Below the pieces are notes generated by a model. That model had not been told where the DNA came from and made no database searches. It saw only the letters and a list, made by a program, of their open reading frames with translations. A program made the translations under genes and the position numbers. Positions 1 to 6,657 of a stretch of DNA of 12,744 bases are shown piece by piece. Every line of letters starts with the position of its first letter. Position 1 is the stretch's first letter. This stretch comes from Candidatus Thorarchaeota archaeon MP11T_1 (lineage in GTDB: Archaea; Asgardarchaeota; Thorarchaeia; Thorarchaeales; Thorarchaeaceae): NCBI GenBank assembly GCA_002825515.1, contig PJET01000054.1:1-12744 (forward strand), read 5' to 3'.

Positions 1-191
1 ATAACAAAGCTGTTATTTCACTCCACACTGAGGATACAATTACCTCTGGGTCTGGAACTATGACCAGAGTGGACATGAACAAGATACAGTTCAAAAAATG
101 GAAGGCTAGCAAGTTTGATGAAACACTTAGTAGCATTTTATTGAAGTTAAATGAACTTGTGCATAAGAAAAGAGCATCAAACGGAGATTAA
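1..191 (+). CDS. 3' end of an unidentified protein, cut by the window edge
   Basis: An open frame runs from the window edge (first full codon at position 3) to a TAA at 189-191, giving the last 62 residues of a protein whose start lies outside the window. The visible part is hydrophilic. It begins with a stretch rich in Thr, Ser and Gly (about 20 residues), continues through a basic Lys/Trp-containing segment, and ends in a leucine-rich helix-like stretch with a Lys/Arg tail. I recognise no family and see no cysteine motif or membrane segment. The stop lies four bases before the ATG of the following cooC-like gene, and that gene's Shine-Dalgarno sequence sits inside this frame's last codons. 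The two are therefore probably co-transcribed. That this is a real coding end rests on the open frame and this spacing only. Confidence 0.55.
   Translation, partial: NKAVISLHTEDTITSGSGTMTRVDMNKIQFKKWKASKFDETLSSILLKLNELVHKKRASNGD
183..188 (+). promoter_or_regulatory. Shine-Dalgarno site of the first cooC-like gene
   Basis: GGAGAT lies seven bases before the ATG at 196. This supports starting the gene there and not at the upstream in-frame ATG at 151, which would add 15 residues unrelated to the family ahead of the normal MKIAVAGKGG start. Confidence 0.6.
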
Positions 192-195
192 CATA

Positions 196-993
196 ATGAA
201 AATTGCAGTAGCAGGAAAAGGAGGCGTTGGTAAAACTACCATCGCTGGAACATTGGCAAGACTACTTGGCAGAGATGGACTCAAGATACTTGCAGTTGAT
301 GCAGACCCAAGCTATACACTCTGGTCAGCATTAGGGATAACTTCAGAGGTTGCAAAGAAGATTGTTCCACTAACTGAAAACGAAACACTTGTTCAAGAGC
401 GACTCCAAATTGAGGGAGCTCAAGGATATAGTGGGTTCTTTAAACTCAATCCTCGGGTCGATGATCTTGCTGAGAAATTTGCTATTGAGGGTCCTGACAA
501 TGTGAGTCTCTTAGTTGCCGGTACTGTTGAGATTGGAGGTTCAGGATGCATGTGTCCTTCAGCAACCCTTCTCAAAACGCTCATGCGACATCTTATTCTT
601 GGAACTGATGAAGCATTTGTAATGGATATGGATGCAGGAGTTGAGAATCTTGGACGTGGTACAACTAGAGGTATGGATGCACTGTTAGTTGTAGCAGAAC
701 CTGGTCGTCGCTCGCTTGACATCCTTGGAAAAATCAAGAAACTGGCACAAGACATTGATGTTGGACGAATCTTTGCTGTGGGCAATAAAGTTGCAGCACC
801 TGATGATGAAGAAATGATCAAAGAATGGGTAAAGAAAGAAGGAGTTCCCTTATTGGGAATAGTTCCTTTAGACGATAAAATTAAACAAGCAGACAGAAGG
901 GGGATGGCTCCCATAGACCTAGACCCGAACTCAATGGGAATGACCGCAATACGCGAAATAAAACAGCGGTTAATTGCTGAAATAAAGACATAG
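196..993 (+). CDS. cooC: CooC-type carbon monoxide dehydrogenase nickel-insertion ATPase (paralogue 1)
   Basis: A 265-residue cytoplasmic P-loop ATPase of the MinD/SIMIBI class, CooC branch. The family uses ATP-driven dimerisation to deliver Ni to the C-cluster of CO dehydrogenase. The N-terminus has a deviant Walker A, GKGGVGKTT (residues 7-15), with the signature lysine. VDADP follows at about residues 34-38 and MDMDAG at about 143-148. The CxC pair, Cys118 and Cys120 in GCMCP, corresponds to the dimer-interface metal site of characterised CooC proteins. The chosen ATG has a good Shine-Dalgarno site and gives the usual family N-terminus. The gene closely follows an unidentified upstream gene and is separated from cdhA by a 177-base AT-rich gap, so it may belong to the preceding transcription unit. 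The CooC family is clear. Which cluster it metallates is inferred from context, and its CMCP motif differs from the CYCY of the second copy at 8058. Confidence 0.9.
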   Translation: MKIAVAGKGGVGKTTIAGTLARLLGRDGLKILAVDADPSYTLWSALGITSEVAKKIVPLTENETLVQERLQIEGAQGYSGFFKLNPRVDDLAEKFAIEGPDNVSLLVAGTVEIGGSGCMCPSATLLKTLMRHLILGTDEAFVMDMDAGVENLGRGTTRGMDALLVVAEPGRRSLDILGKIKKLAQDIDVGRIFAVGNKVAAPDDEEMIKEWVKKEGVPLLGIVPLDDKIKQADRRGMAPIDLDPNSMGMTAIREIKQRLIAEIKT

Positions 994-1050
994 AAGAATT
1001 GTTTACGAATTGAAAGTATTTAGAAATTTTAATTAGATTTCTTATATTAT

Positions 1051-1072
1051 CTGTTTTCTGTAGTTAATTTTT
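1051..1072 (+). terminator. Possible U-rich archaeal terminator after cooC
   Basis: Two T-tracts (TTTTCT near 1053 and TTTTT at 1068-1072) lie 60 to 80 bases after the cooC stop in a very AT-rich region. Archaeal RNA polymerase can terminate at U-tracts without a hairpin. No clear stem precedes them, so this is only a candidate. If real, it separates cooC from the cdh operon. Confidence 0.3.
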
Positions 1073-1073
1073 G

Positions 1074-1091
1074 ATTATGTGCATGCATAAT
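1074..1091 (+). promoter_or_regulatory. Interrupted palindrome, candidate operator upstream of cdhA
   Basis: ATTATG at 1074-1079 and its exact reverse complement CATAAT at 1086-1091 are separated by six bases, and GCATGC at 1081-1086 is itself a perfect palindrome. The element lies between two TATA-like boxes and ends about 25 bases before the nearer one. That is a reasonable place for a dimeric archaeal regulator of the CODH/ACS operon. The region is AT-rich, so chance is possible. Confidence 0.3.
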
Positions 1092-1115
1092 GAAATTTGT
1101 GTGAGTTTCGCAACC

Positions 1116-1123
1116 TTATTATG
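1116..1123 (+). promoter_or_regulatory. Candidate TATA box of the cdh operon
   Basis: TTATTATG lies 47 to 54 bases before the cdhA ATG at 1171. With the usual archaeal spacing of about 25 bases to the start site, it would give a leader of about 25 bases. A second candidate, TTATATTAT at 1042-1050, would give a leader near 100 bases. The sequence alone does not decide between them. Confidence 0.35.
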
Positions 1124-1170
1124 CTGTATTGTGTTCGCGCTATGCACCACGCACAGGAACTGAACGTAGC

Positions 1171-3513
1171 ATGAAGAAGAAAGCTTACTTCAGAGCGGAC
1201 GAAGCAGACACTGGAATTGGCAGATTCAAGGGCCTTGAAGTCAGAATTGGTACTATTGTTGACGATGAATGGGACGAACCCATGGGTCCAACTCCAATGC
1301 CAGGACCAACTACACTTCGTTCGTGGGATCATAAAATTTTAACGAAATACCAGCCATCATATATGCCATATTGTCAAGTATGTTGTCTTTGTACAATGGG
1401 CAAGTGTGACCTCTCGGGCGATAGAAGAGGTGCATGTGGACTGGATATCAAAGGTCAGCAGGCTAGGATAGTCCTTGCAGCAGCCAATATTGGTTGTTCC
1501 GCACACTTAGCTCATTCACGACATTTGATTGACCATCTGATTGAGTTGCATGGACCAAGAACCGAGCTCATACAGGGACCCGGAACTGAGATACATGCTC
1601 CTGTTACACGTCTAGTTACAGGAATGCGGCCTCGAACATTAGAGGACGCTAGCATCATTCTTGATTACTGTGAAACTCAAATGACTCATACACTCTCAGC
1701 AACTGCTACAGGTCAAGAGGGTAACTGGATGGACTTTGAAAGTAAGGTATTCCATGCAGGTATGATTGATCAGCTAAGTATGGAGATAGCAGACTTGGCA
1801 CAGGTTTCAACTCTTGGTATGCCGCAAGCAGACCCTGATGCGCCATTAGTCGAGTCAGGAATTGGTATGATGGACACGAACAAAGCCATCATCCTAACAA
1901 TAGGACATAATATTGTACCTGCAGCATCCATCACTGATTACATAACCGAAAAGAGGCTTCATGAAGTCGCAGAGGTGGGTGGAATGTGCTGTACTGCTTG
2001 GGACATTACTAGACGAGATCCGAAGGCAAAGGTCGTTGGACCAATATCTTGGCAACTCAGATTCATCAGAAGCGGAAAGGCGGATGTTGTTGTTGTAGAT
2101 GAACAATGTGTACGTACTGATGTTGTTAGAGAAGCTAAGAAAGTCAAGGCTCCAGTGATTTCGACTAGTGACAAAGCAGTTATGGGATTACCAGATAGGT
2201 CAGATGATGACCCCGACTCAATTGTCGAGGAACTTGTATCTGGAAAAATCCCTGGTGCCTATATTCCAGACCATAGTATAGTCGGAGAAGTTGCTACTAA
2301 AGTAGCCCTTGCTGTGAAGCCCAAGAGAAGAAAAATGAAGTTCTTCCCATCCAAGAAGCAAATGCAGAAAATGGCAGAGGAATGCACAAAATGCAGTGAA
2401 TGTATTAGGTCTTGTCCAAACGACCAGAATGTGATGGAAGCTGTTCTTGCAGCTCAAGTTGGTAATTTTGAACCCCTAAGAGAGGTATATCATAATTGCA
2501 TAGGATGTGCACGATGTGAATCAGCGTGTCCGAATGACTTTGAGTTGCATAGTTGGATGGCAGCTGCAGCTGAGGCAGACTGCAAGGAAGAAACCCACAT
2601 GGTTAGAACCGGTCGTGGAGCTATTCAAGATACTGAAATCAGAAATGTGGGTCAACCAATCGTTTTTGGTGAAATTCCTGGAGTGATTGCCCATGTTGGT
2701 TGTGCAAACTACCCAAGTGGGGGCCAAGATGTGCATGACATGGCGGAAGAGTTTGCCAAGCGTCGTTACATCATTGTGACATCAGGATGTGCAGCAATAT
2801 CAGCGGGTCATGTGAAAGATGAAAATGGTCAATCTATCTATGAAAGAAGGTCGGGTGAGTTCGACGCAGGTTGTGTTGTTAATGTTGGCTCATGCGTTGC
2901 CAACTCACACATTGCTGGAGCAGCTATAAAGATTGCAGCTATATTCGCTAAGAGAAATCTGCGAGGAAACTATGCGGAGATTGCTGACTACATACATAAT
3001 CGTGTAGGTGCAGTTGGCATCTCATGGGGCGCAATGTCACAGAAAGCAGCATCCATAGCAGCAGGATTCTGGAGACTTGGAGTTCCTGTAATTGTGGGAC
3101 CGCACGGTTCGAAGTACAGAAGAATGTTACTTGGAAAGGCAGAGGAAGAAAGAGATTGGACAGTCTATGATGCTCGGACGGGAGATCGAGTAGTGACTGC
3201 TCCAGGTCCTGAGCATCTCTTCTATGCAGCTGAAACTGTTGCTGAGGCGAATGTTATGACCGCGAAGCTAGTTCTTCGACCCAACGACACTGGAAAAGGA
3301 CGTTCAATTAAACTGAGTCACTATATTGATGTTCATGAGAAGTACTATGGATTCTTCCCGGAGGATGTTTGGAAGTATATTCGACGGGACACCGATATTC
3401 CAATAACACTGAAGGACAAGATTCTGACTCAGATGAAGGAGAATAAATGGAAGGAACGACGGATTCCAGACCCAACGCTCCTCAAAGAGCAAGTCATCGG
3501 AGGTGGTAAATGA
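1171..3513 (+). CDS. cdhA: ACDS complex alpha subunit: Ni-Fe carbon monoxide dehydrogenase
   Basis: This 780-residue archaeal CODH catalytic subunit interconverts CO and CO2 and supplies CO to the acetyl-CoA synthase subunit. Near the N-terminus Cys68, Cys71, Cys72, Cys74, Cys79 and Cys89 match the pattern for the dimer-interface and B-type [4Fe-4S] clusters. His112, His115, His118 and His122 form the histidine series typical of CODH proton handling. C-cluster ligand positions all look intact: His246 (GHN), Cys273/Cys274 (GMCC), Cys313, Cys511 (VGCAN), Cys540 (SGCA) and Cys575 (GSCV). Two ferredoxin-like motifs, Cys405/408/411/415 and Cys443/446/449/453, are the insertion found in archaeal alpha subunits. 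Length is close to the usual 780-810. I chose ATG 1171 because the in-frame TTG at 1129 only adds a non-conserved extension. The stop overlaps the cdhB start, and GGAGGTG for cdhB lies inside the last codons. Confidence 0.96.
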   Translation: MKKKAYFRADEADTGIGRFKGLEVRIGTIVDDEWDEPMGPTPMPGPTTLRSWDHKILTKYQPSYMPYCQVCCLCTMGKCDLSGDRRGACGLDIKGQQARIVLAAANIGCSAHLAHSRHLIDHLIELHGPRTELIQGPGTEIHAPVTRLVTGMRPRTLEDASIILDYCETQMTHTLSATATGQEGNWMDFESKVFHAGMIDQLSMEIADLAQVSTLGMPQADPDAPLVESGIGMMDTNKAIILTIGHNIVPAASITDYITEKRLHEVAEVGGMCCTAWDITRRDPKAKVVGPISWQLRFIRSGKADVVVVDEQCVRTDVVREAKKVKAPVISTSDKAVMGLPDRSDDDPDSIVEELVSGKIPGAYIPDHSIVGEVATKVALAVKPKRRKMKFFPSKKQMQKMAEECTKCSECIRSCPNDQNVMEAVLAAQVGNFEPLREVYHNCIGCARCESACPNDFELHSWMAAAAEADCKEETHMVRTGRGAIQDTEIRNVGQPIVFGEIPGVIAHVGCANYPSGGQDVHDMAEEFAKRRYIIVTSGCAAISAGHVKDENGQSIYERRSGEFDAGCVVNVGSCVANSHIAGAAIKIAAIFAKRNLRGNYAEIADYIHNRVGAVGISWGAMSQKAASIAAGFWRLGVPVIVGPHGSKYRRMLLGKAEEERDWTVYDARTGDRVVTAPGPEHLFYAAETVAEANVMTAKLVLRPNDTGKGRSIKLSHYIDVHEKYYGFFPEDVWKYIRRDTDIPITLKDKILTQMKENKWKERRIPDPTLLKEQVIGGGK
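3499..3505 (+). promoter_or_regulatory. Strong Shine-Dalgarno site for cdhB inside the cdhA 3' end
   Basis: GGAGGTG lies four bases before the ATG at 3510 and seven before the second in-frame ATG at 3513. Spacing slightly favours 3513. The two choices differ by one methionine. In the cdhA frame the same bases encode the terminal Gly-Gly-Gly-Lys. Confidence 0.65.
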
Positions 3514-4061
3514 TGGTGATGAAACCCGTACCATGGCAGACCGGCGAGATATGTGGTCCGGATAGTGCCAAGTCTCTCACCAAACCTGATGTGCTGAAAC
3601 GTGACCTTTCCAAAGCTAAGAAACCATTATTGATTGTTGGGTCTGAGGCGCCTAATGAAAAGCATGGAAAGGGCGATATGGTAGATTATGCAATCGCTCT
3701 GTCAAAAGCAGGAAAAATCCCTGTAGTTGCAACTGGTGGCGCGATTAAAGCATTTATTGAGAAGGGCTTTGATGGAGCAAAATCAATGGGAGCCATGGAG
3801 CTTGCATATAGGCTCCAAGACCCAGAATGGAAAGGACCTCATGGAACAGGACCATATGACATGATCATGATCTATGGTATTCCCTACTATATGCAATGGA
3901 CTTTACTCTCTGGCGTGATGAATTTTGCACCAGAAATCACACCGATTGCATTGGGTAGATATTACCAACCACATGCAAAGTGGTCATTTCCAAATATGAA
4001 GGAGAAGCAGTATCACACTGTTCTCGACGAAATTCTTGAACTCGTTGGAGGAGGTAAGTAA
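3510..4061 (+). CDS. cdhB: ACDS complex epsilon subunit
   Basis: The 183-residue protein matches the archaea-specific epsilon subunit, which binds CdhA in an alpha2-epsilon2 CODH module and has a Rossmann-like fold related to flavin/NAD-binding DHS domains. Its exact role is unsettled, but it has been proposed to help electron transfer to an acceptor. The Rossmann-like strand LLIVGSEA is near residues 40-47 and the ATGGAIKAF segment is near 76-84. The C-terminal half is rich in Tyr and Pro (GIPYYMQW, GRYYQPH), as expected for the family. The start overlaps the cdhA stop as ATGA, or begins three bases later at 3513. The stop lies one base before the cdhC ATG. Length is normal (about 170 residues) and nothing suggests truncation. 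Its presence is one of the best arguments for an archaeal host. Confidence 0.93.
   Translation: MMVMKPVPWQTGEICGPDSAKSLTKPDVLKRDLSKAKKPLLIVGSEAPNEKHGKGDMVDYAIALSKAGKIPVVATGGAIKAFIEKGFDGAKSMGAMELAYRLQDPEWKGPHGTGPYDMIMIYGIPYYMQWTLLSGVMNFAPEITPIALGRYYQPHAKWSFPNMKEKQYHTVLDEILELVGGGK
4047..4055 (+). promoter_or_regulatory. Strong Shine-Dalgarno site for cdhC inside the cdhB 3' end
   Basis: GGAGGAGGT is followed by seven bases and the ATG at 4063. This fixes the cdhC start at 4063 and not at the in-frame ATG at 4036, which lies upstream of the site. In the cdhB frame it encodes the terminal Gly-Gly-Gly-Lys. Confidence 0.75.
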
Positions 4062-4062
4062 A

Positions 4063-5469
4063 ATGTCATTTGAAGACATTCCTGTAGACATTGGCGTGGT
4101 ATATGAAGGTGAGCGAGTTCGCGGCAAAGATATGTTTGTCGAACTCGGTGGACCAAAGATGGAACAGAAATTCGAACTTGCATTAGCCCGAGATATGGGA
4201 GAAATCGAGGACGAAAAAGTCTCAATAATTGGTCCAGACTTAAAAGATATGGAAGAAGGAAGTTTTCATCCTCTTGGAATCGTAGTTGAAGTAGCTGGAA
4301 AAGAGATTGAGCCAGATCTTGAAGGAGTTATTGAGAGGCGTATACACGAGTACGTCAACTTCGTAGAGGGTATGATGCATCTCAACCAGCGATATGATAT
4401 CTGGATTAGACTCAGTAAGAAGTCGTTTGAGAAAGGATTCAACTCTCTCGAGTTTCTAGGCAAAGTTCTGATTCGACTTTTCAAGAGCGAAATGAACATC
4501 ATTGAAAAGATTCAGGTGACTTTCATCACAGACCCGAAAGTTGTTGCTGAACGCTATGATGATGCAATAAACAGATACAACCAAAGAGACGAACGTGCAC
4601 GAGGACTCAGTGATGCAGAGGTAGATACATTCTATGGATGTTCGCTCTGTCAATCATTCGCGCCCACTCATGTTTGTACAATCACGCCACAGAGATACGC
4701 AAATTGTGGTGCTATTAGTTGGTTTGATGGAAGAGCAGCGGCTCGAGTAGATCCAAAAGGTCCATTATACGCAATTCCCAAGGGTGATACAATAGATGAG
4801 TTTCGAGGTGAGTATGAAGGAGTTAATCAAGCATATACCGAGAAGTCACTCGGCAAAGTTAACTCGGTTGCACTCTATAGTGCTTTTGAGAAACCACACA
4901 CAAGTTGTGGTTGTTTCGAAGCTATAGCTTTCGTTATTCCAGAAGTGGATGGCTTGGGAATAGTGCATAGAGACTTCAAAGGCGATACAGTGAACGGGTT
5001 GCCATTCTCAAGTATGGCAGATTCAACAGCAGGGGGTCGTCAAGTCCCAGGATTTCATGGAATATCCATTGAATACATGCGGTCTCCGAAGTTCCTGCAG
5101 GTTGATGATGGATGGAGCCGTATTGTTTGGTTACCCGAGTCTATCAAAGAACGAGTCTATGACTTCATTCCTGAGGAAATAAGGGACAAGATACCAACTG
5201 AAAAAGAGGTCATGAGTATTGGAGACCTCAAAACGTTTCTGAAGCAGAAGGACCATCCTGTGGCTGAACGATGGGTTGAGCTAGAGGAGGTTGATGAAGC
5301 CGCCATGGTTGCGGGCGAAGCAGGAACTGACTATATGGCAGTTCCTGGAGAGATGACAGCCTATGTTGGAGGTGTAGGAGGCGGTCTTGAAATCATCTTC
5401 AAGAATGCAAAGATCTACGCTGAGAAGGTAATCATCCGAAGAACGGGAAAGGGTGACAAGAAGAAATGA
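4063..5469 (+). CDS. cdhC: ACDS complex beta subunit: acetyl-CoA synthase
   Basis: The 468-residue acetyl-CoA synthase condenses CO, a corrinoid-bound methyl group and CoA at the Ni-Ni-[4Fe-4S] A-cluster, or cleaves acetyl-CoA in reverse. The A-cluster ligands are visible: Cys193, Cys196, Cys205 and Cys215 with the family spacing, and the Cys282-Gly-Cys284 pair for the distal Ni. The protein lacks the N-terminal CODH-contact domain of bacterial AcsB and starts directly in the region shared with archaeal CdhC, matching the usual archaeal size of about 470. A Gly-rich segment (GGVGGGLE) near residues 446-453 and a final basic tail end the protein. The gene lies one base after cdhB and overlaps cdhD by four bases. 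All ligands are present, so it should be active. Confidence 0.96.
   Translation: MSFEDIPVDIGVVYEGERVRGKDMFVELGGPKMEQKFELALARDMGEIEDEKVSIIGPDLKDMEEGSFHPLGIVVEVAGKEIEPDLEGVIERRIHEYVNFVEGMMHLNQRYDIWIRLSKKSFEKGFNSLEFLGKVLIRLFKSEMNIIEKIQVTFITDPKVVAERYDDAINRYNQRDERARGLSDAEVDTFYGCSLCQSFAPTHVCTITPQRYANCGAISWFDGRAAARVDPKGPLYAIPKGDTIDEFRGEYEGVNQAYTEKSLGKVNSVALYSAFEKPHTSCGCFEAIAFVIPEVDGLGIVHRDFKGDTVNGLPFSSMADSTAGGRQVPGFHGISIEYMRSPKFLQVDDGWSRIVWLPESIKERVYDFIPEEIRDKIPTEKEVMSIGDLKTFLKQKDHPVAERWVELEEVDEAAMVAGEAGTDYMAVPGEMTAYVGGVGGGLEIIFKNAKIYAEKVIIRRTGKGDKKK
5452..5456 (+). promoter_or_regulatory. Shine-Dalgarno site GGTGA for cdhD inside cdhC
   Basis: GGTGA, the 3' part of the archaeal Shine-Dalgarno consensus, lies nine bases before the cdhD ATG at 5466. 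It is weaker than the sites before cdhB, cdhC and cdhE, but the ATGA stop-start overlap makes re-initiation likely here. Confidence 0.45.
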
Positions 5470-6656
5470 CAACTGACAAGGAAAGGACCACTTCGCTGGA
5501 TGATATGTTCGGCGATTTTGCTGAGCTTATCCTTGAGAATGTCACCATAGAGCTGGAGGAGCTTAAGTTGGCGTTGCGCCCGATGGTTCAGCAGATAGCA
5601 AAGGCTGCTGTGCGACCGGCACTTGAGATGCCTAAATCACTAATCCCAGCCTCATTCACACAACCTCTTGGAAAATACACAAAGAGTATTCAAGAAATAA
5701 CTCTTGGAGCTACTAAAGGTCAGGGAGGAACCAGAGGGAACACAGTAACTATAGGAGGACACACGGCTCCAGCGTGGGACTTGTTTCAAGCCCCTCCAAA
5801 GCATCCACCCATTGTAGCAGCTGATGTGTTCGATATGCCCATTTCTCTAGCAAAGGCAGTAAAAATGCACTACAAAGAAGTGCTTGACGATCCAGCAGCC
5901 TGGGCTAAATTAGTAGTAGACAAGTTTGGAGCAGATGTGGTCACACTCCACCTAATCAGTACAGATCGACAACTCGGCGACACATCACCAAATGATGCTG
6001 CAAAGACCATTGAGGAAGTTTTGCAAGCTGTAAAGGTTCCAATCCTTATTGGTTCAGCTGGTGACCCTGAGAAAGATGGACCTGTTCTAGCTAAAGCTGC
6101 AGAAGTCTGTGAAGGGGAGAGAACACTTCTATGTTCTGCAACAGTTGACGTTTTCGAAGATATTGCTGTTGCAGCAAAGAAACATGACCAAGTCGTGCTG
6201 TCATGGACTTCAATTGACATTAATCAGCAGAAGGAGCTTAATCGAAGACTCTTCGAATGGCTGACACCAGAACAGATTGTCATTGACCCTACAACAGCAG
6301 CTTTGGGATATGGTCTTGAGTATGCATTCACGATCATGCAAAGAATGCGTCTTGCTGGGTTGCTAGGAGATGATGAGCTCCGATTCCCAATTAGCTCGGG
6401 AACAACAAATGCGTGGGCAGCAAGAGAAGCTTGGTTGAATAATCCTGAATTGGGTCCTAGAGAATTGAGAGGACCAATTTGGGAGAGTGTTACCGCACTT
6501 GCTCTATTACTCGCAGGCAATGACCTCTTTATGATGATGCATCCTGCTGCTATTAAAACGCTGCACGATCTTGTTGACTGGATGAAAGATCGAAGAAAGG
6601 TCAAGCCTGAGGAATATCCTGACTGGACAACACTTTCAATTCCGGAGGGAACATAA
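5466..6656 (+). CDS. cdhD: ACDS complex delta subunit: corrinoid Fe-S protein small subunit
   Basis: The 396-residue delta subunit pairs with CdhE to form the corrinoid iron-sulfur protein that passes a methyl group between a tetrahydropterin carrier and the A-cluster of CdhC. After a variable N-terminal helix region (about residues 1-70) comes the conserved segment around GATKGQGGTRG (residues 81-91) and AADVFDMP (118-125). The rest has the TIM-barrel character of the family, with DPTTAALGYGLEYA near 274-287 and PISSGTTNAW near 308-317. As in other delta subunits there is no [4Fe-4S] cysteine motif. The ATG overlaps the cdhC TGA as ATGA, and the stop lies one base before cdhE. It is slightly shorter than methanogen CdhD, mostly at the N-terminus, with no sign of damage. 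Confidence 0.94.
   Translation: MTTDKERTTSLDDMFGDFAELILENVTIELEELKLALRPMVQQIAKAAVRPALEMPKSLIPASFTQPLGKYTKSIQEITLGATKGQGGTRGNTVTIGGHTAPAWDLFQAPPKHPPIVAADVFDMPISLAKAVKMHYKEVLDDPAAWAKLVVDKFGADVVTLHLISTDRQLGDTSPNDAAKTIEEVLQAVKVPILIGSAGDPEKDGPVLAKAAEVCEGERTLLCSATVDVFEDIAVAAKKHDQVVLSWTSIDINQQKELNRRLFEWLTPEQIVIDPTTAALGYGLEYAFTIMQRMRLAGLLGDDELRFPISSGTTNAWAAREAWLNNPELGPRELRGPIWESVTALALLLAGNDLFMMMHPAAIKTLHDLVDWMKDRRKVKPEEYPDWTTLSIPEGT
6644..6649 (+). promoter_or_regulatory. Shine-Dalgarno site for cdhE inside the cdhD 3' end
   Basis: GGAGGG lies eight bases before the cdhE ATG at 6658 and is encoded within the last Pro-Glu-Gly codons of cdhD. It supports the chosen start. Confidence 0.65.
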
Positions 6657-6657
6657 A

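Noticed and set aside
151..195. Upstream ATG that would lengthen the first CooC by 15 residues.
   Set aside because: The added residues do not fit the family, and the Shine-Dalgarno site at 183-188 points to the ATG at 196.
1090..1104. A four-codon micro-frame (Met-Lys-Phe-Val-stop) upstream of cdhA, considered as a leader peptide.
   Set aside because: There is no ribosome site and no regulatory codon run, and it probably lies upstream of the nearer transcript start. Such short frames are expected by chance.
1129..1170. In-frame TTG start and 14-residue N-terminal extension of CdhA.
   Set aside because: The family N-terminus begins near the ATG at 1171, and the extension overlaps the likely promoter/leader region.
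4036..4062. In-frame ATG start giving CdhC nine extra residues within cdhB.
   Set aside because: The strong GGAGGAGGT site at 4047-4055 is downstream of it and correctly spaced for the ATG at 4063.
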